Counted from the first letter of the stretch, positions 1 through 8,199 are shown. The stretch is 19,357 bases of DNA from Flavobacterium psychrophilum (GCA_945874225.1 CAMCFT010000042.1:1-19357), one strand, 5' to 3'. Notes: generated by a model not told the origin, from the sequence alone. A program made the numbers and translations.

Positions 1-698
1 ATAGCTTTTTTTCCTTCTATGAGCTTTAAATTGGTTAAAGCATCAATCTGTACTTTATTAAGAAATAATCTTTTAGAAGAGCTGATTTTGAGGGTTATTT
101 TGCTAAATGGAAACATAGTTTCGGGAATTACTTCTTCACGAATAGCATCCCTGAATATGGTTCCGAGCACAATTATGGAAAGGCGTTGCGTTGTATCTCC
201 GTTGCCTAAAGTATCTCCTAAATGAAATTTATAGTCGTTTAATAAAGCTACCGTAATTTCATCAAAATATACATCCTTTGTTCCCATATATTTTTCAAAT
301 TTATCAACCTGAGAGGTGTATGCTCTATAAGTGGAATAAGAAACGGTACTTTTGATTTTCTCTAATCTCTTTCTGGCATATTCAAAAAAGTTTGGCACTT
401 CTTTTCCCTTTATGGCTTCTTTGAGTTTTTTAACCGATACGGTTTTGATTTTACGTTCCATATCGGCAACCTGACCTTCAGCATCTGCAATCTTTTGAGA
501 TAATGCTGCATTCATCCTGGCACTGTTGGAATGGTTCTTTTTTACTTTCTGCTTTACTTCATCCCACTCGTTCTCTTTAAGCTTCACTCCGGCAGTGATA
601 AATTTCGTTTTTCTATCTTTTATAATTCGGATATACAAAGGGCTGTGTCCGGTTTGATCTACCTGATGCGTTCTTAAAATTAGTTTTACTGATGCCAT
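1..698 (-). CDS. Tyrosine recombinase/phage integrase, N-terminal part (runs off left edge)
   Basis: The reading frame is open from the ATG at 698 to the window edge, giving 232 codons with no stop, so the catalytic C-terminus lies outside the window. The N-terminus (MASVKLILR, then a TGHSPLYIRI stretch and a VKLKENEWDE stretch) matches the arm-DNA-binding domain of Bacteroidota integrases. It is followed by a SAM-like core-binding domain at roughly residues 105-205 (NFFEYARKRLE, STYRAYTSQVDKFEKYM, RLSIIVLGTIFRDAI). The last visible residues (LFLNKVQIDALTNLKL) lead into the catalytic domain. Such enzymes integrate or excise mobile elements; some Bacteroidota members invert DNA. The Arg/His/Tyr catalytic residues cannot be checked here. 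A promoter candidate lies at 798-828. It is transcribed in the same direction as the restriction operon but separated from it by about 370 nt. Confidence 0.9.
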   Translation of the reverse strand, partial: MASVKLILRTHQVDQTGHSPLYIRIIKDRKTKFITAGVKLKENEWDEVKQKVKKNHSNSARMNAALSQKIADAEGQVADMERKIKTVSVKKLKEAIKGKEVPNFFEYARKRLEKIKSTVSYSTYRAYTSQVDKFEKYMGTKDVYFDEITVALLNDYKFHLGDTLGNGDTTQRLSIIVLGTIFRDAIREEVIPETMFPFSKITLKISSSKRLFLNKVQIDALTNLKLIEGKKA

Positions 699-797
699 AA
701 TAATAGGAATTTAGGATTGTTGTACTATATTTGTAAAGTAATGCAAATGAGTGAAAGTATTGTAAATAAAGGGGTTTCAATCGGGTGCATCGTGTTA

Positions 798-828
798 CGA
801 AGGTACAACATTGAGTACAACAAAACAA
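798..828 (-). promoter_or_regulatory. Candidate Bacteroidota promoter for the integrase
   Basis: On the minus strand a TTG (826-828) is followed after 20 nt by TACCTTCG (798-805), a one-mismatch fit to the TANNTTTG -7 box. The spacing fits the TTG-N17-23-TANNTTTG pattern. It would give a leader of about 90 nt to the ATG at 698. Confidence 0.35.
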
Positions 829-949
829 GTATTTCGTTGCTTTTTGTTGCTTAAATTTGCATTGTTCATTTTTATAAAGTCAATGAATACAACACTTTAA
901 GTGCAAATGGGAGGGTTGAATGAAAAGTTGTAGATAACTAGTTTATATT

Positions 950-1009
950 TATGATAAAATCATACAAAGCCACCCAAATATGGGTAGATAGGTATGACAA
1001 ACGTCATAC
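950..1009. repeat. Cluster of three short inverted repeats
   Basis: Three perfect dyads sit in 60 nt: arms of 6 bp with a 3-nt loop (950-964), arms of 5 bp with a 4-nt loop (972-985), and arms of 7 bp with a 4-nt loop (992-1009). The outer two share the half-site TATGA. A protein-binding array or recombination site downstream of hsdR is possible; the function is unknown. Confidence 0.6.
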
Positions 1010-1067
1010 TTTATTTTTATATCATATTTAATAAAAATCATTACGAAATATAGGTAAGTCTTTTATT

Positions 1068-3947
1068 CTAAGCCACCATTCCTTTCACAAAAACCTCCAC
1101 AAACTCCTTCATTTTAGCAATAATCCTATCGCCAATTACTCTGGCCTGCAAGATGCTGGGTCTGTTGTCTAAGCATTGAAAAACCTCGTCTTTTATGGGT
1201 TCTCTACCGCTGTAGATATAGGCGTCTATTAATGATTTGAATTGTGCTTTGTCCAAATGTTCGTCCTCACATAGTTTGCCCAATGCTAGTACTTTTTGGT
1301 CTTGCCAGAACTTCTCAAATTCGTCTTCAATGTTATCACCGTCTTTGATGTGTGGCATATTCTCATCGATAAATTTCTGAATCAGTTCCCGTTTGCTTCT
1401 TAACTGAATATCGCCACCCAACAAATCAATAATAGTTTTTCTTTGCACAGCAGCTGCCGATTCAGTTTTTGCTCCTTTCAAATCCACTAGTAATTTGAGG
1501 ATATAGGCAACGTTGATTCGGTCTCTGTGGATTAACTCCAATTCAAAATCAATTTCGTCAAGAATCGAAGTCTTTTGCTTTTGAGTATCTCGTTTTACTT
1601 TTTCATATAAATATAAATACTTGCTTTTGTAATCTTCAAATTCCTGCTCGTCAATTAGTAAATCCTCCCAATCAAAATCGGTGTAGGATTGCAATACGTT
1701 CATCGCTCGCATCAATTTTCGGAAGGCTTGCACAAATTGTGCTTCTGCTTCTTCGCCTTCTAAATCATTTACGCTTTGGTATGTTGGTGTAATTTCCCGT
1801 AAAAGCTTCAAAGCTTCATCAAACTTCTCCGCTATTTTTTCATAATCGGGCATTGTAACCACTTCAATGGCATCTTTGTTAGAAAACAAAGCAATAGCAT
1901 CGTCAGTGGCTTTTTTGAGGTTTCTAAATGACAAAATGTTCCCTTGTGACTTCTGTTCTCCAAGAATTCTATTGGTTCTTGAAAACGCTTGTATCAAGCC
2001 GTGTTGCTTCAAGTTTTTATCCACATAAAGCGTATTTACTTTTTTGGCATCAAAACCCGTTAGCATCATATTCACAACGATTACAATGTCTAAACGGTCT
2101 TTCTCATTGTTGAAGTTTTCCTTTTCACGGTCTTTTAAACGTTTGCTTATGTTTTGGGCATATTTTTGAAAAGATTCACTGTCTTTTGTCGAATAGCTGG
2201 TGCCAAACATATTGTTATAATCAACAATATAACTTTCTAGTTTGTCTCGGCTGTGGCTGGATTGTAAAGAGGATATAGGTTCTGCCATAACATCAAAATC
2301 GACTTCATCCTCTGGAAGAAAATCCTGTGCTTCGTCTGAATCTTCATTCGTGCCATAAGTAAAAATAGTGGCAATACGCAAATCGTGTTCTCCTATTGCT
2401 TTCTTTTGTTGAAAAAGGTCGTAATACTGAATCACATTATTGATACTGCTTACCGCCAAAAGGGCTGAATAATCTCGACTAAAGGTTTTCTGATTGTGAT
2501 AGGCAATGATATAATCGACAATTTTATTGATTCTCTTTTCTGAATCTAAAACCTCTTGTTTATCAATGTCTTCCACTTCGATGTCAATAAAAGCCTTGCT
2601 CTTGTTTTTGTATTTCCCCACATATTCAATTCCAAAACGCAATACGTTTTCATCCCGAATAGCATCCGTAATCACGTATTTATGCAAACAGTTGCCAAAT
2701 AAATCTTTGGTGGTGCGTTTTCCTAAATCATTCTTAGAAGCATTTTCGGCAAATATGGGTGTTCCTGTAAAACCGATTAACTGACTTTTATCAAAGAATT
2801 TAGTAATTCTATCGTGAGTTTCTCCAAACTGTGAACGATGACATTCATCGAATATAAAGACGATTTTCTTATGGCGTAACGATTCTATTTTACCCGCAAA
2901 ACGTTCCGAAACGGCATTGTTTAATTTTTGAATCGTAGTTAAAACCAACTTGGTATTATCCGTTAATTGCCGTACCAAGGATTGTGTATTATCTGTAACA
3001 TCAACGCTGTCTTTTTTGAAAGCATTAAACTCGTTCATCGTTTGAAAATCCAAATCTTTTCTGTCAACTACAAAAACGACTTTGTACACTTCGGGCAGTT
3101 CCATCACGATTTGGCTTGCCTTGAACGAAGTTAAAGTTTTACCCGAACCTGTGGTGTGCCAAATATAAGCGTTGTCATTCGAGTTTTTGATTTGGTGAAT
3201 AATGGCTTCCGTGGCAAAATATTGATACGGTCTCAACACCATCATCACTTTATGAGTTTCGTTTATCACGATATAATGGGCTATCATTTTACCCAAATGA
3301 GTGGGGTTCAAAAAAGCCGCTGCAAACTCGGTTAACTCGGTGGTGTTTTTATTATTGGCATCCGCCCAAAAGAAGGTTTGTTTTACGGATTGCAATTTGT
3401 TGTTTGCCAAATATTTGGTGTTCACGCCATTGCTTATCACAAACAATTGCACGTATTGAAACAAGCCGTGATTGCTCCAAAAAGAATGCAATTGGTAGCG
3501 ATTAATTTGGTTAAATGCTTCTTTAATTTCTATGCCTGAACGTTTGAGTTCTATTTGTACCAAAGGCAAACCATTGACCAAAAGCGTTACATCAAAACGG
3601 TTCTTGTAGCTTCCTTCCAGACTGATTTGATTGGTAACTTGAAATAGATTTCGGCTATTATCTTCCGCATTGAAAAAACGAACATAAAACGAAGTTCCAT
3701 CTTCTTTGGTCAATTGAAAACGGTCTCGAAGCGTTTTGGCTTTTTCAAAGACATTACCTTTTGCTAAATGATTGATGATAGCATCGAACTCTTTGGCAGT
3801 AAAAGTAGTTTCGTTAAAAAGTTCTAATTGGCTTTGTAGATTAGAAATCAAAGCTTCGCCATCCTGAACTTGGACAGACGCATACTCTAAACCCCGCAAT
3901 TGTTTGATTAAGTTATTTTCTAAAAGTGCTTCCGATTGGTGTCCCAT
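1068..3947 (-). CDS. hsdR: Type I restriction enzyme R subunit (HsdR)
   Basis: This is the motor and nuclease subunit, which translocates DNA by ATP hydrolysis and cuts unmodified DNA in complex with HsdM and HsdS. Counting from the ATG at 3947 (959 aa), the PD-(D/E)XK nuclease residues are D119 (RFDVTLL) and E133/K135 (QIELK). The SF2 helicase motifs follow in order: Q-tip RPYQ, Walker A GSGKT (267-271), Walker B DECH (367-370), motif III GFTGTPI, and motifs V/VI (LTGFDAKKVNTLY, IQAFSRTNR). Length and motif order fit EcoR124-type HsdR, and all motifs look intact. A TTG four codons upstream (3959) is possible, but the ATG giving MGHQSEALLENN is the better start. It is the last gene of the operon, 33 nt after the SecB-like gene and separated from hsdM/hsdS by three small genes. 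Confidence 0.97.
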   Translation of the reverse strand: MGHQSEALLENNLIKQLRGLEYASVQVQDGEALISNLQSQLELFNETTFTAKEFDAIINHLAKGNVFEKAKTLRDRFQLTKEDGTSFYVRFFNAEDNSRNLFQVTNQISLEGSYKNRFDVTLLVNGLPLVQIELKRSGIEIKEAFNQINRYQLHSFWSNHGLFQYVQLFVISNGVNTKYLANNKLQSVKQTFFWADANNKNTTELTEFAAAFLNPTHLGKMIAHYIVINETHKVMMVLRPYQYFATEAIIHQIKNSNDNAYIWHTTGSGKTLTSFKASQIVMELPEVYKVVFVVDRKDLDFQTMNEFNAFKKDSVDVTDNTQSLVRQLTDNTKLVLTTIQKLNNAVSERFAGKIESLRHKKIVFIFDECHRSQFGETHDRITKFFDKSQLIGFTGTPIFAENASKNDLGKRTTKDLFGNCLHKYVITDAIRDENVLRFGIEYVGKYKNKSKAFIDIEVEDIDKQEVLDSEKRINKIVDYIIAYHNQKTFSRDYSALLAVSSINNVIQYYDLFQQKKAIGEHDLRIATIFTYGTNEDSDEAQDFLPEDEVDFDVMAEPISSLQSSHSRDKLESYIVDYNNMFGTSYSTKDSESFQKYAQNISKRLKDREKENFNNEKDRLDIVIVVNMMLTGFDAKKVNTLYVDKNLKQHGLIQAFSRTNRILGEQKSQGNILSFRNLKKATDDAIALFSNKDAIEVVTMPDYEKIAEKFDEALKLLREITPTYQSVNDLEGEEAEAQFVQAFRKLMRAMNVLQSYTDFDWEDLLIDEQEFEDYKSKYLYLYEKVKRDTQKQKTSILDEIDFELELIHRDRINVAYILKLLVDLKGAKTESAAAVQRKTIIDLLGGDIQLRSKRELIQKFIDENMPHIKDGDNIEDEFEKFWQDQKVLALGKLCEDEHLDKAQFKSLIDAYIYSGREPIKDEVFQCLDNRPSILQARVIGDRIIAKMKEFVEVFVKGMVA

Positions 3948-3980
3948 AATTTTAAACAAATAATTGCTACAACACCATTT

Positions 3981-4412
3981 CTAAATACTTATATTAAATT
4001 CAATATCTTTATCCACTAACTGATTCACATTAATAGTAGGGAGAATAAATTTATTAAATTCTGTACCTTCTGTTTTAGCGTGTAGTATCCCTCTTGAAGT
4101 TCCGATAGTTAACATTGTCAGATGCCCCATGAAATTTTTAGGAAAAACAATCATGTCTTCTTTAATAAAGGATTTCCACGCATTTGGTTCTATTGTAAAA
4201 TGACAACTTACTTGTATTTTAATAAATGTTTTCTTTGCCTGTTCAAATGTAAAAGTTGCAAAAACGCCGATTAATTTTTGCTCCTCATTAATTTTGAATT
4301 CTAACGAAGTTGTAATATTCAATTCTTTTTTTGAGGAATATTTTTCTTCGAATAAAGCAAATTGTTCTGTTTTAATTGCTCCTAAAGCAAAACCTATAGA
4401 TTCATTTTCCAT
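3981..4412 (-). CDS. SecB-like chaperone of a putative toxin-antitoxin-chaperone module
   Basis: The protein has 143 aa, no signal peptide and no membrane segment. An alternating beta-strand pattern (residues 31-75) is followed by a C-terminal block, HLTMLTIGTSRGILHAKTEG (97-116) then FILPTINVNQLV. This block resembles the C-terminal signature of SecB (...TSMVSRG..., LAPVNFDALF), and the length is close to the roughly 155 aa of SecB. SecB-like proteins can be dedicated chaperones of HigBA-type toxin-antitoxin pairs, as with Rv1957 of Mycobacterium tuberculosis. Its ATG overlaps the antitoxin-like gene's TAA by one base (4412), which implies translational coupling. The assignment comes from pattern recognition and position, not a search. 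Alternatively it is an uncharacterised beta-rich protein with another role. It precedes hsdR. Confidence 0.65.
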   Translation of the reverse strand: MENESIGFALGAIKTEQFALFEEKYSSKKELNITTSLEFKINEEQKLIGVFATFTFEQAKKTFIKIQVSCHFTIEPNAWKSFIKEDMIVFPKNFMGHLTMLTIGTSRGILHAKTEGTEFNKFILPTINVNQLVDKDIEFNISI

Positions 4413-4879
4413 TACGCAGTTTGTTCGAAATAGTTATACTTTTCAGAAATAGGGTTGTACTCCATTTTAAATTCTTTCTTAGATAGTAAAATTTTATCTG
4501 CTAGGTTGAATTTAATTCTTGGTGCAAAGTATCTTTCAGTTGAAGTGATTGCCACTTCCGAAACGCCTTTTTCTTCTGTACTGTCATAGTATGAAGCTAA
4601 AATTGGAATCTTTAAAATGGTTTGAAGTTTTATTTGAGTTTCCAACGTAAGGTTTTCTTGGCCTTTTACAATTTTGGTAATTTGTTGTGGAGTTACCCCC
4701 ATTTCTTTTGCCAATTTTCTCTGAGACCATCTAATGTCTTCTAACTTATCCAATACTTTTAGCGCAATATTTTGAGATTCTCTCAACATTGCTCTATTTT
4801 TTATCCTGTCTCTGTTTTTGGCAACGGTATTAGTTGTTTCAGGCGAAACCAAGGCTATAAATTTTTCCTTATTGCTCAT
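4412..4879 (-). CDS. XRE-family HTH antitoxin-like regulator with C-terminal extension
   Basis: The protein has 155 aa. Residues 36-92 form a clear XRE/HigA helix-turn-helix (ALKVLDKLEDIRWSQRKLAKEM... GVTPQQITKIVKGQENLTLETQIKLQ, in two adjoining blocks). A basic linker (KNRDRIKNRAMLRESQ) precedes it. About 63 residues follow the HTH, ending in an aromatic-rich tail (EFKMEYNPISEKYNYFEQTA). In known TAC systems the antitoxin has just such a C-terminal chaperone-addiction segment, so this tail could be the docking site for the SecB-like protein; that is inference. Its start overlaps the toxin-like gene's TGA as ATGA (4876-4879), and its stop overlaps the SecB-like start. It probably neutralises the toxin-like protein and may autoregulate, possibly affecting hsdR expression too. 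Confidence 0.8.
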   Translation of the reverse strand: MSNKEKFIALVSPETTNTVAKNRDRIKNRAMLRESQNIALKVLDKLEDIRWSQRKLAKEMGVTPQQITKIVKGQENLTLETQIKLQTILKIPILASYYDSTEEKGVSEVAITSTERYFAPRIKFNLADKILLSKKEFKMEYNPISEKYNYFEQTA

Positions 4880-5388
4880 TTTAGTTCGTTTATAAGTTCG
4901 TAAAAAGAATCTTTATCAATAATTGCGTTTTCTTGTAAATATGCTTTTGCCGCTTTAACTTTTGTTAATTCTGTATTAGAATCGGGATGGTCTTGCATTG
5001 CTTGACTCATTTTTATTGCCCCTCCTGTAATGACAAAACAATTTTCGTCAATTTTAATGGCATACAATCGAATTCCATTCCTTTCTATTTTTCCTTTTTG
5101 TAAGGAAAGAGTTTTTATTCCTGATTCGCTATCAAAAAGGGTTCTGAAATAATATTCTAAAGGTTCTTTGTTTGTTGTAATTTCTTCTAAGAAATCTTGT
5201 ATTTGTTCGGCATCTTTTAGTCTGTCTTTTACAAATTGATTTACATTTTCTATTGCATTGCTTTTTGCATATTTTCTAAGATAACTAACATCTGTCCAGT
5301 TATCCATGAGTCGATCATACTCATTATCTGCTTCACCAACATAGTGGAAAGCAAATAATGTTGGTGCAAATATATCAACTATTTTCAT
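4876..5388 (-). CDS. Putative RelE/HigB-like toxin
   Basis: The protein has 170 aa, no signal peptide and no membrane segment. The middle to C-terminal part (about 76-132: YYFRTLF, then RNGIRLYAIKIDENCFVITG and GAIKMSQAM) has the look of the RelE/HigB superfamily core, in which a strand carrying Arg-Leu-Tyr is followed by a hydrophobic strand and a GGAIK turn. RelE-type toxins are mostly ribosome-dependent mRNA endonucleases, but the active site here is not assigned. The gene is longer than the usual RelE/HigB (about 100 aa) because of an acidic N-terminal region (DNEYDRLMDNWTDVSYLRKY). It starts 44 nt after hsdS ends and overlaps the antitoxin-like gene by 4 nt. The toxin-before-antitoxin order matches higBA. 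The toxin call rests on context and fold impression. Confidence 0.6.
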   Translation of the reverse strand: MKIVDIFAPTLFAFHYVGEADNEYDRLMDNWTDVSYLRKYAKSNAIENVNQFVKDRLKDAEQIQDFLEEITTNKEPLEYYFRTLFDSESGIKTLSLQKGKIERNGIRLYAIKIDENCFVITGGAIKMSQAMQDHPDSNTELTKVKAAKAYLQENAIIDKDSFYELINELK

Positions 5389-5432
5389 TTAATCAACTTA
5401 TAGGTTTACTTTTTTCTTTTTTTTAACACAAT

Positions 5433-6608
5433 TTAAACAAACATTTGCTGCAACAAGCCTTTTTTAAAGCTTTGCGTTTGGTTGATTTGTTGACTGGTAC
5501 TTTCTATTTTAGCATCGATATTCGATAAAAAATTGGCTATTTTTTGTTGTTCTGGAAGGGATGGTAAATTCAATTTCAATCCTTTAATATCACTACCACT
5601 TACCGCTGTAAAAGTACTTCCTTGTTCTAAACCAATCCATTTAGATTCATAACTTAAAAAAAACTGGTATAAATATTCTTGAATTGAATTTTTATTATTT
5701 GTAATAGAACAAACCCCTCTGCCAATACAAGCATTATGTAAAGATTTAGCGATTGAACCAACAGGAGCTCTTACTGTTAAAATTAAATCTCCAATTTCAC
5801 AAGTTTTTGTTGGTTCACTTGTCCATTGCCGAGGAATTGTTATTCTGTCTTTAATATCAGCATTACCTTGAATCAATAATATTCCTTTTGAAACTATATT
5901 GTAAGATTTTGAATCTGGCGATTGACCCATTGCAATTCTTGTAATCTCCCCCAACTTTTTCTCTTCCCAATCCGCATAATCTTCCCCATTCTCATCTTTA
6001 AACCGCAATTTACCTGAGAACAATTGTTGCATTACGCCTTTTTTGTATTGTTCCAATAATTCCTTTTTGCGGGAAAGTTGCTGTATTTTTTCATCGACTG
6101 CACTTAAAAACGAAGCTATTTTTTGTTGTTCTGGAAGGGTTGGAAGTGAGATTTTGTAATTAGAGAATTGTGGAGCAGTTAATTGAGGAACTCCAGTGCT
6201 TTCTACAAAAAGATTTAATCTATTTATAACATTCTCGCTAAAATAAATATCTTCATTTGCGAGAGGTTTTAAAACTAATAATCTTACTATTGGATAATAT
6301 TGATGGTCTCTAGCGTGAGCTATTCCAATATAAACACCTCTTCCTGCTACAGTAATTGTTCCAGATTCAATTTTATATATATCAGAATATCCATAGAAAC
6401 CCTTATCTTTTTTTGCATTAGCATAAATTGGATATTTAAACTTTTCAGTTTTTTCAAAACTTACCCTTTCGTTATCAATATCCCCACCAGCATTTATTCT
6501 AAATACTTTTCCAATTTTTTTTTCTATCCAATCACCTTCAAAATCTCGAAAACGCAATTGTGGAATCAATGTTTTTTTCTTTTCGTTTTGTAAAGTTGCT
6601 GTACTCAT
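5433..6608 (-). CDS. hsdS: Type I restriction-modification specificity subunit (HsdS)
   Basis: The protein has 391 aa and two target-recognition domains in the usual duplicated layout. TRD1 spans about residues 15-155, and its conserved helix begins LPEQQKIASFLSAVDEKI (about 156-200, ending KKGVMQQLFSGKLRF). TRD2 spans about 215-350 with helix LPEQQKIANFLSNIDAKI at the end (about 352-391). Each TRD reads one half of the bipartite DNA target and the two helices act as spacer. At the DNA level the helix starts are encoded by an exact 25-nt direct repeat (5536-5560 and 6115-6139). The ATG shares one base with the TAA of hsdM (6608), so the two are translationally coupled. Only one hsdS is present and it looks intact. 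Confidence 0.96.
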   Translation of the reverse strand: MSTATLQNEKKKTLIPQLRFRDFEGDWIEKKIGKVFRINAGGDIDNERVSFEKTEKFKYPIYANAKKDKGFYGYSDIYKIESGTITVAGRGVYIGIAHARDHQYYPIVRLLVLKPLANEDIYFSENVINRLNLFVESTGVPQLTAPQFSNYKISLPTLPEQQKIASFLSAVDEKIQQLSRKKELLEQYKKGVMQQLFSGKLRFKDENGEDYADWEEKKLGEITRIAMGQSPDSKSYNIVSKGILLIQGNADIKDRITIPRQWTSEPTKTCEIGDLILTVRAPVGSIAKSLHNACIGRGVCSITNNKNSIQEYLYQFFLSYESKWIGLEQGSTFTAVSGSDIKGLKLNLPSLPEQQKIANFLSNIDAKIESTSQQINQTQSFKKGLLQQMFV

Positions 6609-8170
6609 TAAAATGGGGTTTCTATTCCTAATTCAGTACAAAAACCTTCAATGGTTGCATCGGTTGTTTTACCAAGAGCTGCTAATTCTCGTAATTCGGT
6701 GGTTATGGCTTTTAAATCTACCGCATCTTCTTCTTCAAAAGTATCTACATAACGAGGAATATTAAGGTTGTAATCGTTGGTGGCTACTTCGCTTAAAGTG
6801 GCAATGTGGCTGTATTTTTCTTCTTCGGTGCGGTTTTCGTAAGTACTAATAATTTTGTCAATATCCTCGGTACGCAATACGTTTTGGGTTTTCACCTTTT
6901 CGTAATGCTGGCTGGCATCTATAAACAAAATGCTTTTGGCATCGGTACGCTTTTTCTTCAAAACCAAAATACAAGTTGGGATACTCGTTCCGTAAAAAAT
7001 ATTCGCTGGCAAACCTATAACGGCATCCAAGTAATTCTTCTCATTTATCAAATATTCCCGTATGTGTCCTTCAGCACCACCACGAAACAAAACACCGTGA
7101 GGCAGAACGATTGCCATAGTTCCGTTATCTGCAAGCTGGTGAACCATGTGTTGCACAAAGGCAAAATCGGCTTTACTGCTTGGTGCGAGTTTTCCATAAG
7201 CCGAGAAACGGTCATCACTCATAAATAAGGGACTGGCACTCCAATTTGCAGAAAAAGGAGGATTGGCAACAATGGCTTCAAAACGCATATCAAAATGCTG
7301 TGGGCGTTCCAGCGTATCTTCGTTTTTTATATCAAATCGCTTGTAATGCACATCGTGCATAATCATATTCATGCGGCATAAGTTGTAGGTGGTCGGGTTC
7401 ATTTCCTGTCCGTAAAAAGCACTAACGTCTTTTACTTCTTTGGCAACCCGCAACAATAACGAACCAGAACCACAAGTCGGGTCATAAACACTCTTGAGTT
7501 GGTCTTTGCCTACCGTTACCAGTTGTGCCAAAACGCTACTTACTTGTTGTGGCGTATAGAATTCGCCTGCTTTCTTGCCTGCACCACTGGCAAACTGTCC
7601 TATTAAATATTCGTAGGCATCGCCCAAAACATCACTGTCGGTATTTTCGAGATCAAAGTCAATTTCATCTAAATGCACCAAGACTTTTACAATCAACTCG
7701 TTTTTGTCGGTTTCGGATTTTCCTAGTTTATGAGAGGTTAAATCAAGGTCGGAAAACAGGTTGCCAAAATCTTCTTCGCTTTCGGAACCCATCGTGCTTT
7801 GCTCAATATGCGTCAGTACTTTGGCTAAATCCCCAAGAATGAAATTGTTTTTTCCGCCTGCGTTTCCTCTTCGTGCTAATTCCGAAAACAAATCACAAGG
7901 TTCCAAGAAAAAACCCAGTTTATCAATGGCAAGTTGTTTTATTTCCTGCATCAAAAGTGCTTCCTCAGGATGTCCTTCAATTTGCTGAAAAGTTAAACCG
8001 TCTGGTTTTAGAATTGTGTTGGCATACAAATCCATTTTAGTACTCAGGTACTTGTAGAATATAAAACCTAATATGTAATCTCTAAAATCATCGGCATCCA
8101 TTTTCCCACGAAGGGTATTGGCGATATTCCAAAGTTGTTGTTCTAATTTTTGTTTTTGTTCTGCTGCCAT
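6608..8170 (-). CDS. hsdM: Type I restriction-modification N6-adenine methyltransferase (HsdM)
   Basis: The protein has 520 aa and starts at ATG 8170. The N-terminal HsdM helical domain (WNIANTLRGKMDADDFRDYI, residues 14-33) is followed by the methyltransferase core: FYTP (204-207), SAM-binding motif I as DPTCGSGSLLL (230-240), and catalytic motif IV NPPF (303-306). With two copies per HsdS it forms the modification enzyme, and with HsdR the restriction complex. It methylates adenine in the HsdS-specified target. It is the first gene of the six-gene leftward operon and overlaps hsdS by one base. All catalytic motifs are intact. A weak promoter candidate lies at 8200-8229. Confidence 0.97.
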   Translation of the reverse strand: MAAEQKQKLEQQLWNIANTLRGKMDADDFRDYILGFIFYKYLSTKMDLYANTILKPDGLTFQQIEGHPEEALLMQEIKQLAIDKLGFFLEPCDLFSELARRGNAGGKNNFILGDLAKVLTHIEQSTMGSESEEDFGNLFSDLDLTSHKLGKSETDKNELIVKVLVHLDEIDFDLENTDSDVLGDAYEYLIGQFASGAGKKAGEFYTPQQVSSVLAQLVTVGKDQLKSVYDPTCGSGSLLLRVAKEVKDVSAFYGQEMNPTTYNLCRMNMIMHDVHYKRFDIKNEDTLERPQHFDMRFEAIVANPPFSANWSASPLFMSDDRFSAYGKLAPSSKADFAFVQHMVHQLADNGTMAIVLPHGVLFRGGAEGHIREYLINEKNYLDAVIGLPANIFYGTSIPTCILVLKKKRTDAKSILFIDASQHYEKVKTQNVLRTEDIDKIISTYENRTEEEKYSHIATLSEVATNDYNLNIPRYVDTFEEEDAVDLKAITTELRELAALGKTTDATIEGFCTELGIETPF

Positions 8171-8199
8171 TAAAAGTTGAAATAGTTTTATAAAAAGTT

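Larger units (their letters stand above)
699..1067. other. Gene-free stretch between integrase and hsdR, rich in inverted repeats
   Basis: I see no convincing gene in these 369 nt. The integrase-proximal part carries the octamer GTACAACA twice (803-810, 815-822) and once inverted (718-725). The hsdR-proximal part carries three consecutive dyads: TATGAT/ATCATA (950-964), ACCCA/TGGGT (972-985) and GTATGAC/GTCATAC (992-1009). Possible roles are integrase arm or core sites, or a transcription end. None of the dyads has a T-run on the minus-strand side, so none is a clear intrinsic terminator for hsdR. Confidence 0.5.

Noticed and set aside
992..1009. Intrinsic terminator of the hsd operon
   Set aside because: The T-rich flank lies on the plus-strand side only; the minus strand has no T-run after the stem.
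3948..3959. TTG start for hsdR
   Set aside because: An ATG four codons later fits the family's N-terminus and no ribosome-binding signal favours the TTG.
1..6608. Phase-variable hsdS shufflon driven by the tyrosine integrase
   Set aside because: There is only one hsdS, no inverted repeats around it and no silent TRD genes in the window; the repeats inside hsdS are direct.
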